This document shows positions 34,331 through 43,590 of a stretch of 64,000 nt of DNA, piece after piece (within the stretch, counting starts at the first letter, position 1; every line of letters starts with the position of its first letter). A model generated the notes under the pieces. That model worked only from the letters and a program-made list of their open reading frames with translations. It was not told the DNA's origin and searched no databases. The translations under genes were made by a program, and so were the position numbers. The DNA is from Chlamydiales bacterium STE3 (GTDB lineage Bacteria > Chlamydiota > Chlamydiia > Chlamydiales > Parachlamydiaceae), in assembly GCA_011125455.1 (NCBI GenBank), contig VKHO01000041.1:1-64000 (forward strand), written 5' to 3'.

Positions 34331-34404
34331 GTTCTCGTAGCTCAGCAGGATAGAGCGGTTGCCTCCTAAGCAACAGGCCGCGCGTTCGAATCGCGCCGAG
34401 GACA
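34331..34404 (+). tRNA. tRNA-Arg (anticodon CCT)
   Basis: A complete cloverleaf of 74 bases: acceptor GTTCTCG/CGAGGAC (one T-G wobble), D stem GCTC/GAGC, anticodon stem GTTGC/GCAAC with loop CTCCTAA giving anticodon CCT (reads AGG), T stem GCGCG/CGCGC with loop TTCGAAT. Discriminator A; the CCA end is not encoded and must be added. Confidence 0.96.
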
Positions 34405-34427
34405 CTTCCCTTCAAAAGGGGCTGACC

Positions 34428-35165
34428 CTATTTTTTCAATTTTATTTCATTGTTTTTTGTAAGAATTTTTTTCTGAAGGGGAATTCTCAGATAACTATCA
34501 ATTCCCTTAGCCATGCCTAATGCCAACTTCTTTAAATAGTCAGGATTTTTAATTTTCCGCATTTCTTCCTCATTTGTCAAAAATCCCCCTTCAACAAGAA
34601 TTGCTGGCATTGTTGTCTCGCGAATGACTGCAAAATTACCGTGCTTAACTCCTCTAGACTTTGCTTTCGTTTGATGAATGACACACTTTAAAACCTGTTC
34701 TGCGAGTTTTTTTGATTTATTAACACGCGTTTTATTTTTATCATTTTCATAAAAATAGACTTCAATACCTTGAGCTTCTTTACTCGGAGCAGAATTAAAA
34801 TGCACACTAACAAATAAAACGGATTGCTGTTCATTAGCAAAAGAGGCTCGTGTAAGAAGAGGGATAAACTTATCGTCATCCCGTGTCATAATCGTTTGAT
34901 AACCTAAATCCTGAAGATAGCCCTTTAGCATTCGAGCAGTTGTCAAGTTTAAATATTTTTCTTGATACCGTGGTTTTACATGAGAATGAGTACCAAAGTC
35001 TTCTCCTCCATGGCCTGGATCAATGACAATCATTTTATAAGGTTTACAGGCAGAGGGCTCTTCTTTTTTCTGAAGTGAATAGGGTGGAACATGATGTTGT
35101 CTACTAGAAGCACATCCAACAGCCACAATGAGAAGCAAAAAACAGATTTTTGAAAAATGAAGCAT
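34428..35165 (-). CDS. amiA: N-acetylmuramoyl-L-alanine amidase (Amidase_3), lipoprotein
   Basis: Zinc hydrolase that cuts the peptide from MurNAc. From ATG 35165 the product has 245 residues with a signal and lipobox AVGCASS (Cys near 15), so the enzyme is probably anchored. Zinc ligands appear in IDPGHGGED (His), RYQEKYLNL (Glu) and VSVHFNSA (His), and the catalytic Glu in ILVEGGFLTN. ATG 35165 is preferred to an upstream frame extension lying within murE because it gives a proper lipoprotein start. It is the last gene of the rsmH-ftsL-ftsI-murE-amiA unit, the same order as in Chlamydia trachomatis. Chlamydial amidases of this group have been implicated in division, which uses a transient peptidoglycan ring. 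Confidence 0.93.
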   Translation of the reverse strand: MLHFSKICFLLLIVAVGCASSRQHHVPPYSLQKKEEPSACKPYKMIVIDPGHGGEDFGTHSHVKPRYQEKYLNLTTARMLKGYLQDLGYQTIMTRDDDKFIPLLTRASFANEQQSVLFVSVHFNSAPSKEAQGIEVYFYENDKNKTRVNKSKKLAEQVLKCVIHQTKAKSRGVKHGNFAVIRETTMPAILVEGGFLTNEEEMRKIKNPDYLKKLALGMAKGIDSYLRIPLQKKILTKNNEIKLKK

Positions 35166-35172
35166 AGCTAAC

Positions 35173-36642
35173 TTAGGATCTTTCCTGACATATTTGATAG
35201 GCAACTTTACGGTCATCAAATTCTAGGGTTTTATGGGCAAAAATTTGGTATGTTTCATGGCCTTTTCCAGCTATCAAGACAATGTCATTTGAATGAGCAT
35301 GCTCAATGGCAAGAGAAATGGCTTTTTTGCGATCAATTTCTACAATGTACTTGCTAGGGTCCGCAAACCCCTTCGTGATTTCAGCACAAATGCTTACAGG
35401 ATCTTCTGAACGAGGATTATCAGAGGTGACAATGCATAAATCAGAGTTAGCTTCTGCTGCCATTGCCATTTTGGGACGCTTCAAACGATCTCTATCGCCA
35501 CCACAGCCAAAAACAGTGATCATTTTCCCTTTTTTTACTTCTTGCAAAGTTTTCAATACATTTATTAACGAATCATCAGAATGGGCAAAGTCAACATAGA
35601 CATTAATTCCAAGAGAATTAGGAACACGCTCTAAACGCCCCGGAACAGAGGGGAGGGACTCTAAAAATGGGAGAACCTCTTCTATTTTTTTGCCTCGGGC
35701 AATAAGAGCAGCAATTGCAGCTAAGCAATTGTAAATATTAAACCTACCGATTAAAGGATTCTTACAAAGATACTTTTGGCCTTTATAAGAAATCATAAAT
35801 TTCGTCCCTTGAGCATTAAACTCAATTTCTGAAGCTGTCAATGCGGCATCATTTTCAATTCCATAGGTGAGAATATGTGCCGTGCACCCTTCTATAATCT
35901 TTGAGCTCCACGGGCAATCGAGGTTGATAATCGCGACCTTCTTATTTTTTTTTCCAGGCAGACTCAGCTGCCGAAACAGCCGATTTTTAGCCCTGCAATA
36001 GTCATCCATGGATTTGTGGTAGTCTAAGTGATCTAGTGTTAAATTCGTAAAAATAGCAACGTCAAATTCAATCCCTGCCACCCGGCCTTGATCTAATGCA
36101 TGTGAAGTCACTTCCATTACGGCGTCTGTACAGTTTTGCAAGAGCATCTCGCGAAGCATCTTTTGATTTGCGAGCACGTCTGGCGTTGTTCTTGTCGCCT
36201 GATAACGGTGTTTGCCGATAATGTATTCAATCGTTCCAATTAGGCCGGTAGAATGTTTTAGACTATCCAGAAGGTGTTTAATTAAAAAAGAGGTCGTGGT
36301 CTTTCCATTTGTCCCTGTAATTCCTGTAATGAATAAATCATCGCTTGGCGAGTGATAGTAAGTCGTAGCTAATAGGCCTTCAAGCATAGCAACTTTAGAA
36401 GAAATAAGCTGCGTGACATTTTTTAAAGAAGGATCGTATATATCCGTCAAAATCGCGACAGCACCACTTGCAATCGCTTCGCTAATATAGTAGTTACCGT
36501 CATCTATAAAACCTTTTTTAGCGATGAACAAATTTCCTGGACTGACAAATTTTGAATTTGCACAAATTCCCGTGATTTCTAATTCCTTAGGACCTTTTAT
36601 GGCTAGATCCGGAATGTCTTTTATGAGCTTTTTTAACTTCAT
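35173..36642 (-). CDS. murE: UDP-MurNAc-tripeptide synthetase MurE
   Basis: Adds the third residue of the peptidoglycan stem peptide. The 489-residue Mur ligase has the ATP-binding GITGTNGKTTTSF (about 110-122), the TTPDVL and EVTSHALDQGRV segments and the C-terminal VTSDNPRSEDP. The DNPR motif is the usual marker for meso-diaminopimelate as substrate, as expected for chlamydiae. The start overlaps the ftsI stop (ATGA). Length is normal. Confidence 0.96.
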   Translation of the reverse strand: MKLKKLIKDIPDLAIKGPKELEITGICANSKFVSPGNLFIAKKGFIDDGNYYISEAIASGAVAILTDIYDPSLKNVTQLISSKVAMLEGLLATTYYHSPSDDLFITGITGTNGKTTTSFLIKHLLDSLKHSTGLIGTIEYIIGKHRYQATRTTPDVLANQKMLREMLLQNCTDAVMEVTSHALDQGRVAGIEFDVAIFTNLTLDHLDYHKSMDDYCRAKNRLFRQLSLPGKKNKKVAIINLDCPWSSKIIEGCTAHILTYGIENDAALTASEIEFNAQGTKFMISYKGQKYLCKNPLIGRFNIYNCLAAIAALIARGKKIEEVLPFLESLPSVPGRLERVPNSLGINVYVDFAHSDDSLINVLKTLQEVKKGKMITVFGCGGDRDRLKRPKMAMAAEANSDLCIVTSDNPRSEDPVSICAEITKGFADPSKYIVEIDRKKAISLAIEHAHSNDIVLIAGKGHETYQIFAHKTLEFDDRKVAYQICQERS

Positions 36643-38651
36643 TTGACCAAAGCTTTTGTTTTGGAATTGTTATTCCACTTTTCATACTTTTCTTGCAACT
36701 TTCGTGTCTCATCCCACCAGTCTGCCTTTTCTTTCATAGCGCGTGGATCGCCTACAGGATAGCCGTAAGGATCATCAGGAATAACGCCTAGGTAATCTAG
36801 TGAGCGCTTGGCAATCTCTCTGAAAATAGGCGCTGCACAAGTGCCCCCATTGTGGTTTTTGCCAACACCGGGGATATAACCATACTCCGGTTCGTCCAAA
36901 GAGACAATCATTAAAAATTCTGGATTCGTAGCTGGCGCAAAACCCATGAAGCTAGCTACATAACATGTTTCAGAATAAATGCCATGAATAATTTTTTTTG
37001 CAGTGCTTGTTTTCCCCCCTTGCGTGAAGCCAGAGATATCTGCCTTGCGTGCTGTTCCACCAGTTTTTGTAGGGAATTTTAACGAACGCATAACGCGTTT
37101 TGAAATTTTTTCAGAAAGTACTCGGGGAAAGTTTTTCCTATTTTCATGGGACAACAGAATCTCATCTTTTTCCTCACCTTTGCGTACAATCTTTTTGACA
37201 AGGGTTGGCTTAACGAGGAAACCTCCATTTACAATTACAGCATAAGATCTCAACAGCTGAAGAGAATTTGCCAGAAGATTATGCCCAAAAGCCATAGAAA
37301 AAGGTGTCGCTAAAGACCATTCCATTGCGCCATTGGAATATGTTTTACCAAGGCTTGGTAAAAAACCAGCACTCTCTGCAGGAAGCTCAATCCCCGTCTT
37401 TAAGCCAAAGCCGAAAATTGTTTGCAATTTCTTCCTATACCAATTCGGACCTAAACGAGCGATTATTTTTTCTACAAGTCTAGAAACATAGATGTTTGAA
37501 GACTTTTGGATCGCCATCTCCATGTTTAAAAAGCTGTATAAGCGAGTATCTGTAATTGGCTTAGAACGCCCAGGGAAAACCCCATTTGCTGTAGCCATTT
37601 TCTCTTCAGGATCAAAAAGAGGAGCTTCCCCACGATCTTGCAATTCATCATTAGCGACAAGGGCAAGAGCAACTGTCACAGCTTTCATTACAGAGCCTGG
37701 TTCGTTAGCATCAGTTGCTGCCTTCACTTTCGTATGCTCTATCAGGAGTGGATCATTAAAGTATTTTTGATAATATGAAGGATCGAAAAAAGGGTACTGA
37801 GCTAAAACATAAATCTCTCCAGTAAAGGGCTGCATCATAACGACCCACCCCCCCTTAGCCTTAAATTGCTTTACCCCTTTAGCGAGCTCTTCTTCAGCGA
37901 TAGCTTGCAAAACATGGTTGACTGTAAGATAGACATCTGCCCCATTTTGAGGGTAAACAGAGACATCATCAATTTCCATCGCATGGCGGGGAGAGCGCAT
38001 CAATTTTTTTTTGCCGGGTTTTCCCTGTAAATAGGAGTTGAGGTAAAGTTCAAGCCCTCCCGTCGGAACCGCCTGCTCATTTTCATCTTTGACATTTTGT
38101 ACGGTATGCAACACTTGCCCAAGCAATGGACCAAACGGATAGGAGCGTTGATAATCTGAAACAAAATAAAGAGCATTTCTAGCAATTTTATTCTCTTTGG
38201 CAAAAGGTCCCCACCATTTTAAAATTCTTTCTTTTGTGTCAAATTTTAACCACATCTGAAGCTTGCGGTTGCGGCTTTTTTTATAAAACTGCTTTTTAAA
38301 AGAACTTTTTTGTCTAGCTGGAACGTCTAAAATAGCTATTAGCTGATCCGCAATTGCTTTTTTCTTAGCCTCGGGGATTGAATTTGGATCAATGTGCAAG
38401 TGATATTTTTCGATGTCGACAACAAATTTTTGGTTTTTTTCTTCTCCAATTTTTTTGACCGCGTGGTTAGCATAGAAGGCGCCTCTTGCCGCAGGTTCCT
38501 TCACCTCAAAAAAATGTTGCCTATCGGCAATCTTGGACCATTTAACCCCTTCAAGAATTTGGATGTGAAAAAACTGGACAAGGAGGAGCGAAAATAGAAA
38601 AAAAACAGCGAGGGATAGGATAAAAAGTCGTTTACGCCCTTTTTCAATCAT
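36639..38651 (-). CDS. ftsI: Penicillin-binding protein 3 (FtsI), division transpeptidase
   Basis: Class B PBP that cross-links peptidoglycan at the division site. The 670-residue protein has one N-terminal membrane helix (about 9-28), a dimerisation region, and the transpeptidase with EPGSVMKA (S-x-x-K nucleophile), KSSNIYVS (S-x-N). The third motif, normally KTG, reads GGKTSTAKK, with Ser in place of Gly. It overlaps murE downstream (ATGA) and the ftsL-like gene upstream (ATGA), so the unit is coupled. The product is longer than the Escherichia coli FtsI but similar to other chlamydial PBP3. Confidence 0.94.
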   Translation of the reverse strand: MIEKGRKRLFILSLAVFFLFSLLLVQFFHIQILEGVKWSKIADRQHFFEVKEPAARGAFYANHAVKKIGEEKNQKFVVDIEKYHLHIDPNSIPEAKKKAIADQLIAILDVPARQKSSFKKQFYKKSRNRKLQMWLKFDTKERILKWWGPFAKENKIARNALYFVSDYQRSYPFGPLLGQVLHTVQNVKDENEQAVPTGGLELYLNSYLQGKPGKKKLMRSPRHAMEIDDVSVYPQNGADVYLTVNHVLQAIAEEELAKGVKQFKAKGGWVVMMQPFTGEIYVLAQYPFFDPSYYQKYFNDPLLIEHTKVKAATDANEPGSVMKAVTVALALVANDELQDRGEAPLFDPEEKMATANGVFPGRSKPITDTRLYSFLNMEMAIQKSSNIYVSRLVEKIIARLGPNWYRKKLQTIFGFGLKTGIELPAESAGFLPSLGKTYSNGAMEWSLATPFSMAFGHNLLANSLQLLRSYAVIVNGGFLVKPTLVKKIVRKGEEKDEILLSHENRKNFPRVLSEKISKRVMRSLKFPTKTGGTARKADISGFTQGGKTSTAKKIIHGIYSETCYVASFMGFAPATNPEFLMIVSLDEPEYGYIPGVGKNHNGGTCAAPIFREIAKRSLDYLGVIPDDPYGYPVGDPRAMKEKADWWDETRKLQEKYEKWNNNSKTKALVK

Positions 38652-38923
38652 CGAACCTCGATGACTGTGATTTCAGAGTTTATTGGAAATTTTAAATGGC
38701 TGTATTCATTCCTTTTTACAAGTTCCATCAGATGCGATGGGCTTTCAAATCGATCCACTTCATACTGAAGTAACGTATTTTTTTCTTTTATTTCTCGTAA
38801 TTCTTTTTTTAAAATAGGGATTTTAAGCCTCTCTTCTATGACTTTATTTAGATGATCGATGTAGGTATAGAGGGCCAGAGTAAGAGCAAAGAGACAAATA
38901 AAGATATGGGATAAAAGTTTCAC
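38648..38923 (-). CDS. ftsL: FtsL-like small division protein
   Basis: A 91-residue protein with one N-terminal membrane helix (about 5-21, SHIFICLFALTLALYTY), a leucine-zipper-like coiled coil (about 27-60) and a short end. The size, topology and position between rsmH and ftsI are those of FtsL, the bitopic partner of FtsB and FtsQ. Sequence conservation in this family is very low, so the assignment rests on context. Both ends overlap the neighbours by four bases. Confidence 0.82.
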   Translation of the reverse strand: MKLLSHIFICLFALTLALYTYIDHLNKVIEERLKIPILKKELREIKEKNTLLQYEVDRFESPSHLMELVKRNEYSHLKFPINSEITVIEVR

Positions 38924-39858
38924 AGTTTCTCTATCGCTCTCAGTTTAGCGCTTCGACTCCTCGGATTCATCTCCATCTCCTCCGTTGAGGGCTCTACCGG
39001 TTTTCGAGTTAGCACTACCGCTTCAGGGATTTTATCTAAAAACATGCCCCCTATTCCTGAGGTGCTAATCTTATCGCTTTCAGCATCTTTAAAAAAATGT
39101 TTCACAATGCGATCTTCTAAACTATGAAAAGTAATTACTGCCAAACGCCCACCTGGGCTTAAAACTTTTAAGGAAGCCGCTAAAAATTGTTCTAGTTTTC
39201 TTAATTCTTGATTCACAGCAATTCTAATTGCTTGAAATGTGCGTGTTAAAGGATGTATTTTAGATTTTTTTAACCATATAGGCTCTCTTAACACAGGATC
39301 TAGTAATGCAACCAATTCCAACGTTGTTTTAATGGGCTTTAATTTTCTCTCTCTAATAATTACTTGGACAACCTTTCGCCATTTTTTCTCTTCGCCATAA
39401 ACTTTAAGGATATGCCCAAGGTCTCTTTCTCCCCAGGAATTAACAATTTCTTCCGCCGTTAGCGTTTGTCTTTGGTCCATTCTCATATCCAGGGGACCGT
39501 CTCGTAAAAAACTAAACCCTTTCTCTGGCATATCCAACTGCATGGAAGAAACTCCTAAATCCACTAAAATTCCCTCAACGTGCTTTACATTAGCAAGAGT
39601 CAGAATTTCTTCAATTTCAGCAAAATTTTTATGAAAAAATAAAGTTTTTTCTTCGTAGGGTGCTAACCGCTTGGAGGCAATTTTTAAGGCTATTTCATCT
39701 TGATCAACCCCCACAAATTGTTGTAATTCAGGATGTTGCTTTAAAAAAGCTTCGGCATGCCCCCCAGCTCCTAGAGTCCCATCAACAAAAGTTTTTAAAG
39801 GTTTATCTTTGAAAATATTTAAGCATTCATCTAAGAGTACGGATTGGTGGGCATTCAT
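38920..39858 (-). CDS. rsmH: 16S rRNA (cytosine1402-N4)-methyltransferase RsmH
   Basis: Methylates C1402 in the ribosomal P site. The 312-residue protein has the SAM-binding DGTLGAGGHAEAFL (about 27-40), the DLGVSSMQLDMPEKGFSF block, the DMRMDQ motif, and the C-terminal VITFHSLEDRIVKHFF. First gene of the division/peptidoglycan unit and divergent from the gene at 40013. RsmH (MraW) commonly opens such clusters in bacteria. Confidence 0.97.
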   Translation of the reverse strand: MNAHQSVLLDECLNIFKDKPLKTFVDGTLGAGGHAEAFLKQHPELQQFVGVDQDEIALKIASKRLAPYEEKTLFFHKNFAEIEEILTLANVKHVEGILVDLGVSSMQLDMPEKGFSFLRDGPLDMRMDQRQTLTAEEIVNSWGERDLGHILKVYGEEKKWRKVVQVIIRERKLKPIKTTLELVALLDPVLREPIWLKKSKIHPLTRTFQAIRIAVNQELRKLEQFLAASLKVLSPGGRLAVITFHSLEDRIVKHFFKDAESDKISTSGIGGMFLDKIPEAVVLTRKPVEPSTEEMEMNPRSRSAKLRAIEKL

Positions 39859-40012
39859 AAATTAAGTCTTTTTTTGCAAAAACAGCTGGTTTTGTTAAGA
39901 TATTAATAGAGATTTAACTTGTTTAAAAGAATATTATTCTGCAAGTATAGGTGGCTCTGCAGTTCCGAAGAGCGCGAGGGCTTTTTCAATATAAGCACAA
40001 TGTAGGTATCAC

Positions 40013-40462
40013 ATGGCCACAATTGATCAGCTCGACATGAGCGTCCACAGTAATTATGCTCTCAGAATTATGCTAACAGAGCAGATTAACAGCCAACTGA
40101 GGCTGACTGAAGCTTCCAGCATTCCTCCTCAAATTCAAATGGTGGACATTTATCCTAAGCTTTCAGAATTGGATTTGCTTTTAGGCATTGTCCCCCTAGC
40201 AACCCCCTGGGCATTTTTCTATCCTCCCAAAAAGTTCCAAACAATCCGGAGAAATCCTTTTTCCTTTTTTAGAGTGGGACCAAGCTTTGGATCGTTGGAA
40301 CATCAAGCGGAAGAAGAGGCAAAACTTGCTCAAATTCCCGTTAATACTTCTGAAGAAATAGCGGAAAAGCAAATCTTATCAGGTTGTTTGAAGCAAATGA
40401 ACAAAATTAATGACATGCTATCTTACATTATTGGTCGCATGGGACAATTTCTCCAAGGGTAA
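40013..40462 (+). CDS. Conserved chlamydial-type small protein of unknown function
   Basis: A 149-residue protein with no signal peptide or membrane segment. The middle region is aromatic and Pro-rich (FFYPPKKF; FRVGPSFG), the C-terminal third helical (KQMNKINDMLSYIIGRMG). It is followed within three bases by a TPR protein. Chlamydia trachomatis has a pair, CT273 and CT274, at this position (after rsmH), with a TPR protein second, so the pair is probably conserved; I recognise no family for this member. A role with type III secretion would be a guess. Confidence 0.7.
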   Translation: MATIDQLDMSVHSNYALRIMLTEQINSQLRLTEASSIPPQIQMVDIYPKLSELDLLLGIVPLATPWAFFYPPKKFQTIRRNPFSFFRVGPSFGSLEHQAEEEAKLAQIPVNTSEEIAEKQILSGCLKQMNKINDMLSYIIGRMGQFLQG

Positions 40463-40465
40463 TAA

Positions 40466-40861
40466 ATGAGTAAAATTAATTGGCAGAGATCTTTAGGATG
40501 GTCTGAAGATCAACTTGAAGATTTACGCTATGCTGGCTACGCCTATATTCGTCAGGGCAAATATGACATTGCCTTATCTTTTTTTGAAGCACTTACGGTG
40601 CTAGATCCTAGCAGCTCTTATGATGCACAAACTCTCGGGGCTATTTATCTTCAGATGAATAATCCTATAAAAGCTCTGAAATGTTTTGATAAAGCGCTAA
40701 AATTGGAAGCAGAGCATGCCCCTACCCTTCTCAATGTGACCAAAGCCTTATTTATGATTGGAAAAAAAGGTGAGGGTTTAAAGCTTGCCCATATTCTAGA
40801 GCGGGAGCCCGACCGAGAGATTGCCAATGTCGCTAAAGCCCTCATTTTAGCCTATAGCTAA
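40466..40861 (+). CDS. TPR protein resembling LcrH/SycD-type chaperones
   Basis: A 131-residue protein with about three tetratricopeptide repeats: LRYAGYAYIRQGKYDIALSF (about 18-37), AQTLGAIYLQMNNPIKALKC (about 52-71), APTLLNVTKALFMIGKKGEG. Small TPR proteins of this size with three repeats are typical of class II type III secretion chaperones, which carry translocators. The identity of the partner is unknown; the neighbour at 40013 is a natural candidate. The call TPR is firm, the chaperone role inferred. Confidence 0.8.
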   Translation: MSKINWQRSLGWSEDQLEDLRYAGYAYIRQGKYDIALSFFEALTVLDPSSSYDAQTLGAIYLQMNNPIKALKCFDKALKLEAEHAPTLLNVTKALFMIGKKGEGLKLAHILEREPDREIANVAKALILAYS

Positions 40862-40881
40862 TCCTTCCATAAATTTACTCT

Positions 40882-42045
40882 TTAAATTTTTAAAATTTTC
40901 TTTAAAGAATCGCAGATATAATCCACATTTTCTTCTGTAAGCTCATAATACAAAGGAAACGAGAGGGCTTCTCGATAATATTTCTCCATTTCGGGAAAGT
41001 ATTCGCTAATATCACCCATATAGCTATAGCAAGGCATTTTATAGAGGGGCAAGTAATGATACTGTGTTCCAATATTTTTCCTTTTCAGTTCACTCATGAG
41101 CATTGTTTTAGAAATGCCAAAACGGGTTTCATCAATTTGTACGACAAATAGATGATAGGCACTTTGAGAATCATACTTCTTATCAAATAATTTTATGCCT
41201 GGGAGCCCTTCTAAATTACTGCGATAGCGTTTGACAAGCTGGCGCCTTTTGGCAATAAAACTCTCAATTTTTTTCAATTGCGAAATTCCTAAAGCTGCCT
41301 GCATCTCAGTGAGATGATAATTATTTGAAGGGATAACTACTTCATAGTACCATGGGGCTTCCTTGCCTTTTAAATACTTTTGTTCCCGTACAATTCCGCT
41401 ATTCCTAATTACCTGCAATCGGTGATACATTTCTGGATCGTTTGTTGTCACCATCCCTCCTTCCCCCGATGTAATTTGTTTGACGGGATGAAAACTAAAA
41501 ATGGTCATCAAGCTGCTACAACAGGATCCTACTTTTTTCCCATTAGGATAATAAGAGCCTAAAGCATGCGCCGCATCCTCGATAATCGTCACCTTTGAGG
41601 TTTTAATGCTTTTGTCTAGGAGAGGAATATCCACGGCGATTCCAGAAAAATGAACAGGCAATATAAAAAGTTTCCCTCTCGTAGATTGGTGTTCTAGATT
41701 ATTCTTTATCAGATTCAGATCCATATTACCGCTAGATCGATTGATATCAATAAAAAGCGGCTTGGCCCCTAGCTCTGTTCCTGCAGCTACTGTCGCTATG
41801 AAAGTATTGGGGGTGACAATGATCTGATCGGAAGCGTTCATGCCTGCAGCCTTGTACGCACCCGCTAAAGCGGTAGACCCGCTAGAAAAAGCAACTGCAA
41901 AAGAAGCTCCAACATAACGAGCAATCCTCTCTTCGAATTCCTTCACTCTACTTCCGCGGGTAATTACAGGAGCCATCAAGCTTTTCGAGACAGCCTGAAG
42001 ATCATTTTCATCAATTGATTGTTTTGCGTAAGGGAAAAAATCCAT
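40882..42045 (-). CDS. DegT/DnrJ-family PLP aminotransferase, PseC-like
   Basis: A 387-residue sugar aminotransferase. The lysine that binds PLP is in FHPVKQITSGEGGMVTTN, the form found in PseC-type enzymes; other blocks are AVAFSSGSTAL, IIVTPNTFIATV, IEDAAHALGS and the C-terminal FPLYYELTEENVDYI. PseC transfers an amino group to C4 of a UDP-4-keto sugar in pseudaminic acid biosynthesis; related enzymes act on other nucleotide sugars. No other pathway genes are adjacent, so the substrate is open. The gene stands alone between a TPR gene and a 490-base gap. Confidence 0.85.
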   Translation of the reverse strand: MDFFPYAKQSIDENDLQAVSKSLMAPVITRGSRVKEFEERIARYVGASFAVAFSSGSTALAGAYKAAGMNASDQIIVTPNTFIATVAAGTELGAKPLFIDINRSSGNMDLNLIKNNLEHQSTRGKLFILPVHFSGIAVDIPLLDKSIKTSKVTIIEDAAHALGSYYPNGKKVGSCCSSLMTIFSFHPVKQITSGEGGMVTTNDPEMYHRLQVIRNSGIVREQKYLKGKEAPWYYEVVIPSNNYHLTEMQAALGISQLKKIESFIAKRRQLVKRYRSNLEGLPGIKLFDKKYDSQSAYHLFVVQIDETRFGISKTMLMSELKRKNIGTQYHYLPLYKMPCYSYMGDISEYFPEMEKYYREALSFPLYYELTEENVDYICDSLKKILKI

Positions 42046-42534
42046 TGGAACCTGCTATTTGAATAAAATTTCTACATAAATGTTTTGCTGCAAAAATAAT
42101 ACTTTATTTTTTTCAATTTAGCCTTCTTTTTTTCGACAATGCGTGAGCCATTTTGAAGATAGCCATTTTTTTCCTTTTGTGTTCGTCCCCCCATACCTAT
42201 TTTTTTAGATCAATATACGAAAGCTTTTTTAAAAAATAAGCATTTACAGAAGATCGCTTATGTTTGATTTCTTCGCAAAACAGTGAGGATCGTCATAATG
42301 ATACGTATAACGGACAACAGCAACCACTACTCTTCAAGAAAAGGACTTCAAACTCCAAGCCAAAATGATTTTTGCCAAAGCTGGGATCCTTCTTGCTGCG
42401 CCAATAACTACTTTAAAACAATCCGGCTTGAACGGGGAGCAACTTTTGGAGACTTCAAATGTAGATCTTTGCGTTCATGAACACATAAAACAAGTTGGCC
42501 TTCCTTGAGCAAGAATTGAGGCCCTTGAACAATT
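42046..42534. other. Non-coding stretch between the PseC-like gene and mreC
   Basis: AT-rich with long T runs in the first half. The only frame worth mention is 42298-42480 on plus (60 residues, MIRITDNSNHYSSRKGLQ, with GAGGA upstream at good distance); it has a random-looking composition (many Ser, Asn, Cys) and no family resemblance. I see no hairpin, repeat or promoter that stands out. Confidence 0.4.
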
Positions 42535-43587
42535 TTAGTAAAATTGTGTAGGGATCTTAACACCGCGATCGTATCCAAGGGGTGGCAGAACAAAAACTAA
42601 AGACAAATCTTGCAGATTCTTCACAATAGGTTTTGCCTCAAGCTCATAGTAATAATCTCCCTCCTTTAAAGGAGTAATATGAGTCACAATTCCCACTTTT
42701 AACCCTGGTGGGAAAACCCCATCCATTCCTGTTGTAACAAGGTGATCATTGACTTGGATAACTGGGATGCTTGGGCCTTTAGTACCTGTGGGTTCTCCCG
42801 TTCTTAAATCCCTCGCAGGACCTTCTTCATCGGGAAAGTCATAATTAAAACCCGTTCCTACCAGAACTTGTTTTTTGGATCGCCAGAGAGGCAAGCTCTG
42901 TCCACTTAGTTCTCCTTTGGCAAGTAGGAGATCATCGCGAGAAACCCTAACAGAAGGGCTTAAACCGCAATCTGTGATTAAACGGACTCGCGATTGTTTT
43001 TTACCTACATAGTCAATTAAACCAACTACAGAGTCACCGAGAACAACAGGGCTATTCTTAGCAACAATCTGCTCGTTTGAAGACTTATTATCCGCTTCGC
43101 CTAAATTAATCCATAGAGAGCTATTCCACGAATTGGCAGCTCGGAAAATGACTTTAGCTGGTAAAGAGGAAAGTCGCAAACGAAAGAGTTCTAAGATTCT
43201 TTTTTGGTGGTTAAAAAAAGCCTGCTTTAAATCATCGTGGCTTTCAGGAAAGTATTGTTCATTAAAACCTTGAGAAAGTAGGCTAAGTTCCTGCTCCAGC
43301 AGCTCTTTTAAACGTACAATCTCTTCATGAAGAAGTCGATTTTCGAGTTTTAAACGTTGGACTTCTTCTTCGCATATCGCCGTCTGGTCCCTTGGCTGAC
43401 TTTTCAAAGTCATACCGGCAGCTTGAGAATGCACAAAAGCTTTTGTTTGGACAACTTTTTCAAAAGAAGGGGTAAAAGTGCTAATTGCCAGGACTCTTAG
43501 TTGATGGGCGATAGAAGCAGGCATGAAAAGGAGAATGCAGAGAAGAAAAGCAAGAAGAAAATAAATTTTTTTTGAGCTTCGGTACAT
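42535..43587 (-). CDS. mreC: Rod-shape-determining protein MreC
   Basis: Periplasmic part of the MreBCD machinery that places peptidoglycan synthesis. The 350-residue protein has one N-terminal membrane helix (about 8-28, IYFLLAFLLCILLFMPA), a coiled coil (about 70-105, KLENRLLHEEIVRLKELL) and the beta-rich MreC core with WINLGEADN, SPVVLGDSVVGLI and VTTGMDGVFPPGLKVGIV. mreB and mreD are not adjacent. It follows the aminotransferase gene by three bases; the same pair (CT637, CT638) exists in Chlamydia trachomatis. Confidence 0.92.
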   Translation of the reverse strand: MYRSSKKIYFLLAFLLCILLFMPASIAHQLRVLAISTFTPSFEKVVQTKAFVHSQAAGMTLKSQPRDQTAICEEEVQRLKLENRLLHEEIVRLKELLEQELSLLSQGFNEQYFPESHDDLKQAFFNHQKRILELFRLRLSSLPAKVIFRAANSWNSSLWINLGEADNKSSNEQIVAKNSPVVLGDSVVGLIDYVGKKQSRVRLITDCGLSPSVRVSRDDLLLAKGELSGQSLPLWRSKKQVLVGTGFNYDFPDEEGPARDLRTGEPTGTKGPSIPVIQVNDHLVTTGMDGVFPPGLKVGIVTHITPLKEGDYYYELEAKPIVKNLQDLSLVFVLPPLGYDRGVKIPTQFY

Positions 43588-43590
43588 AGC

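Noticed and set aside
42298-42480. 60-residue frame with an upstream GAGGA
   Set aside because: Composition looks random and no homology is recognised; kept only as a note in the intergenic entry.
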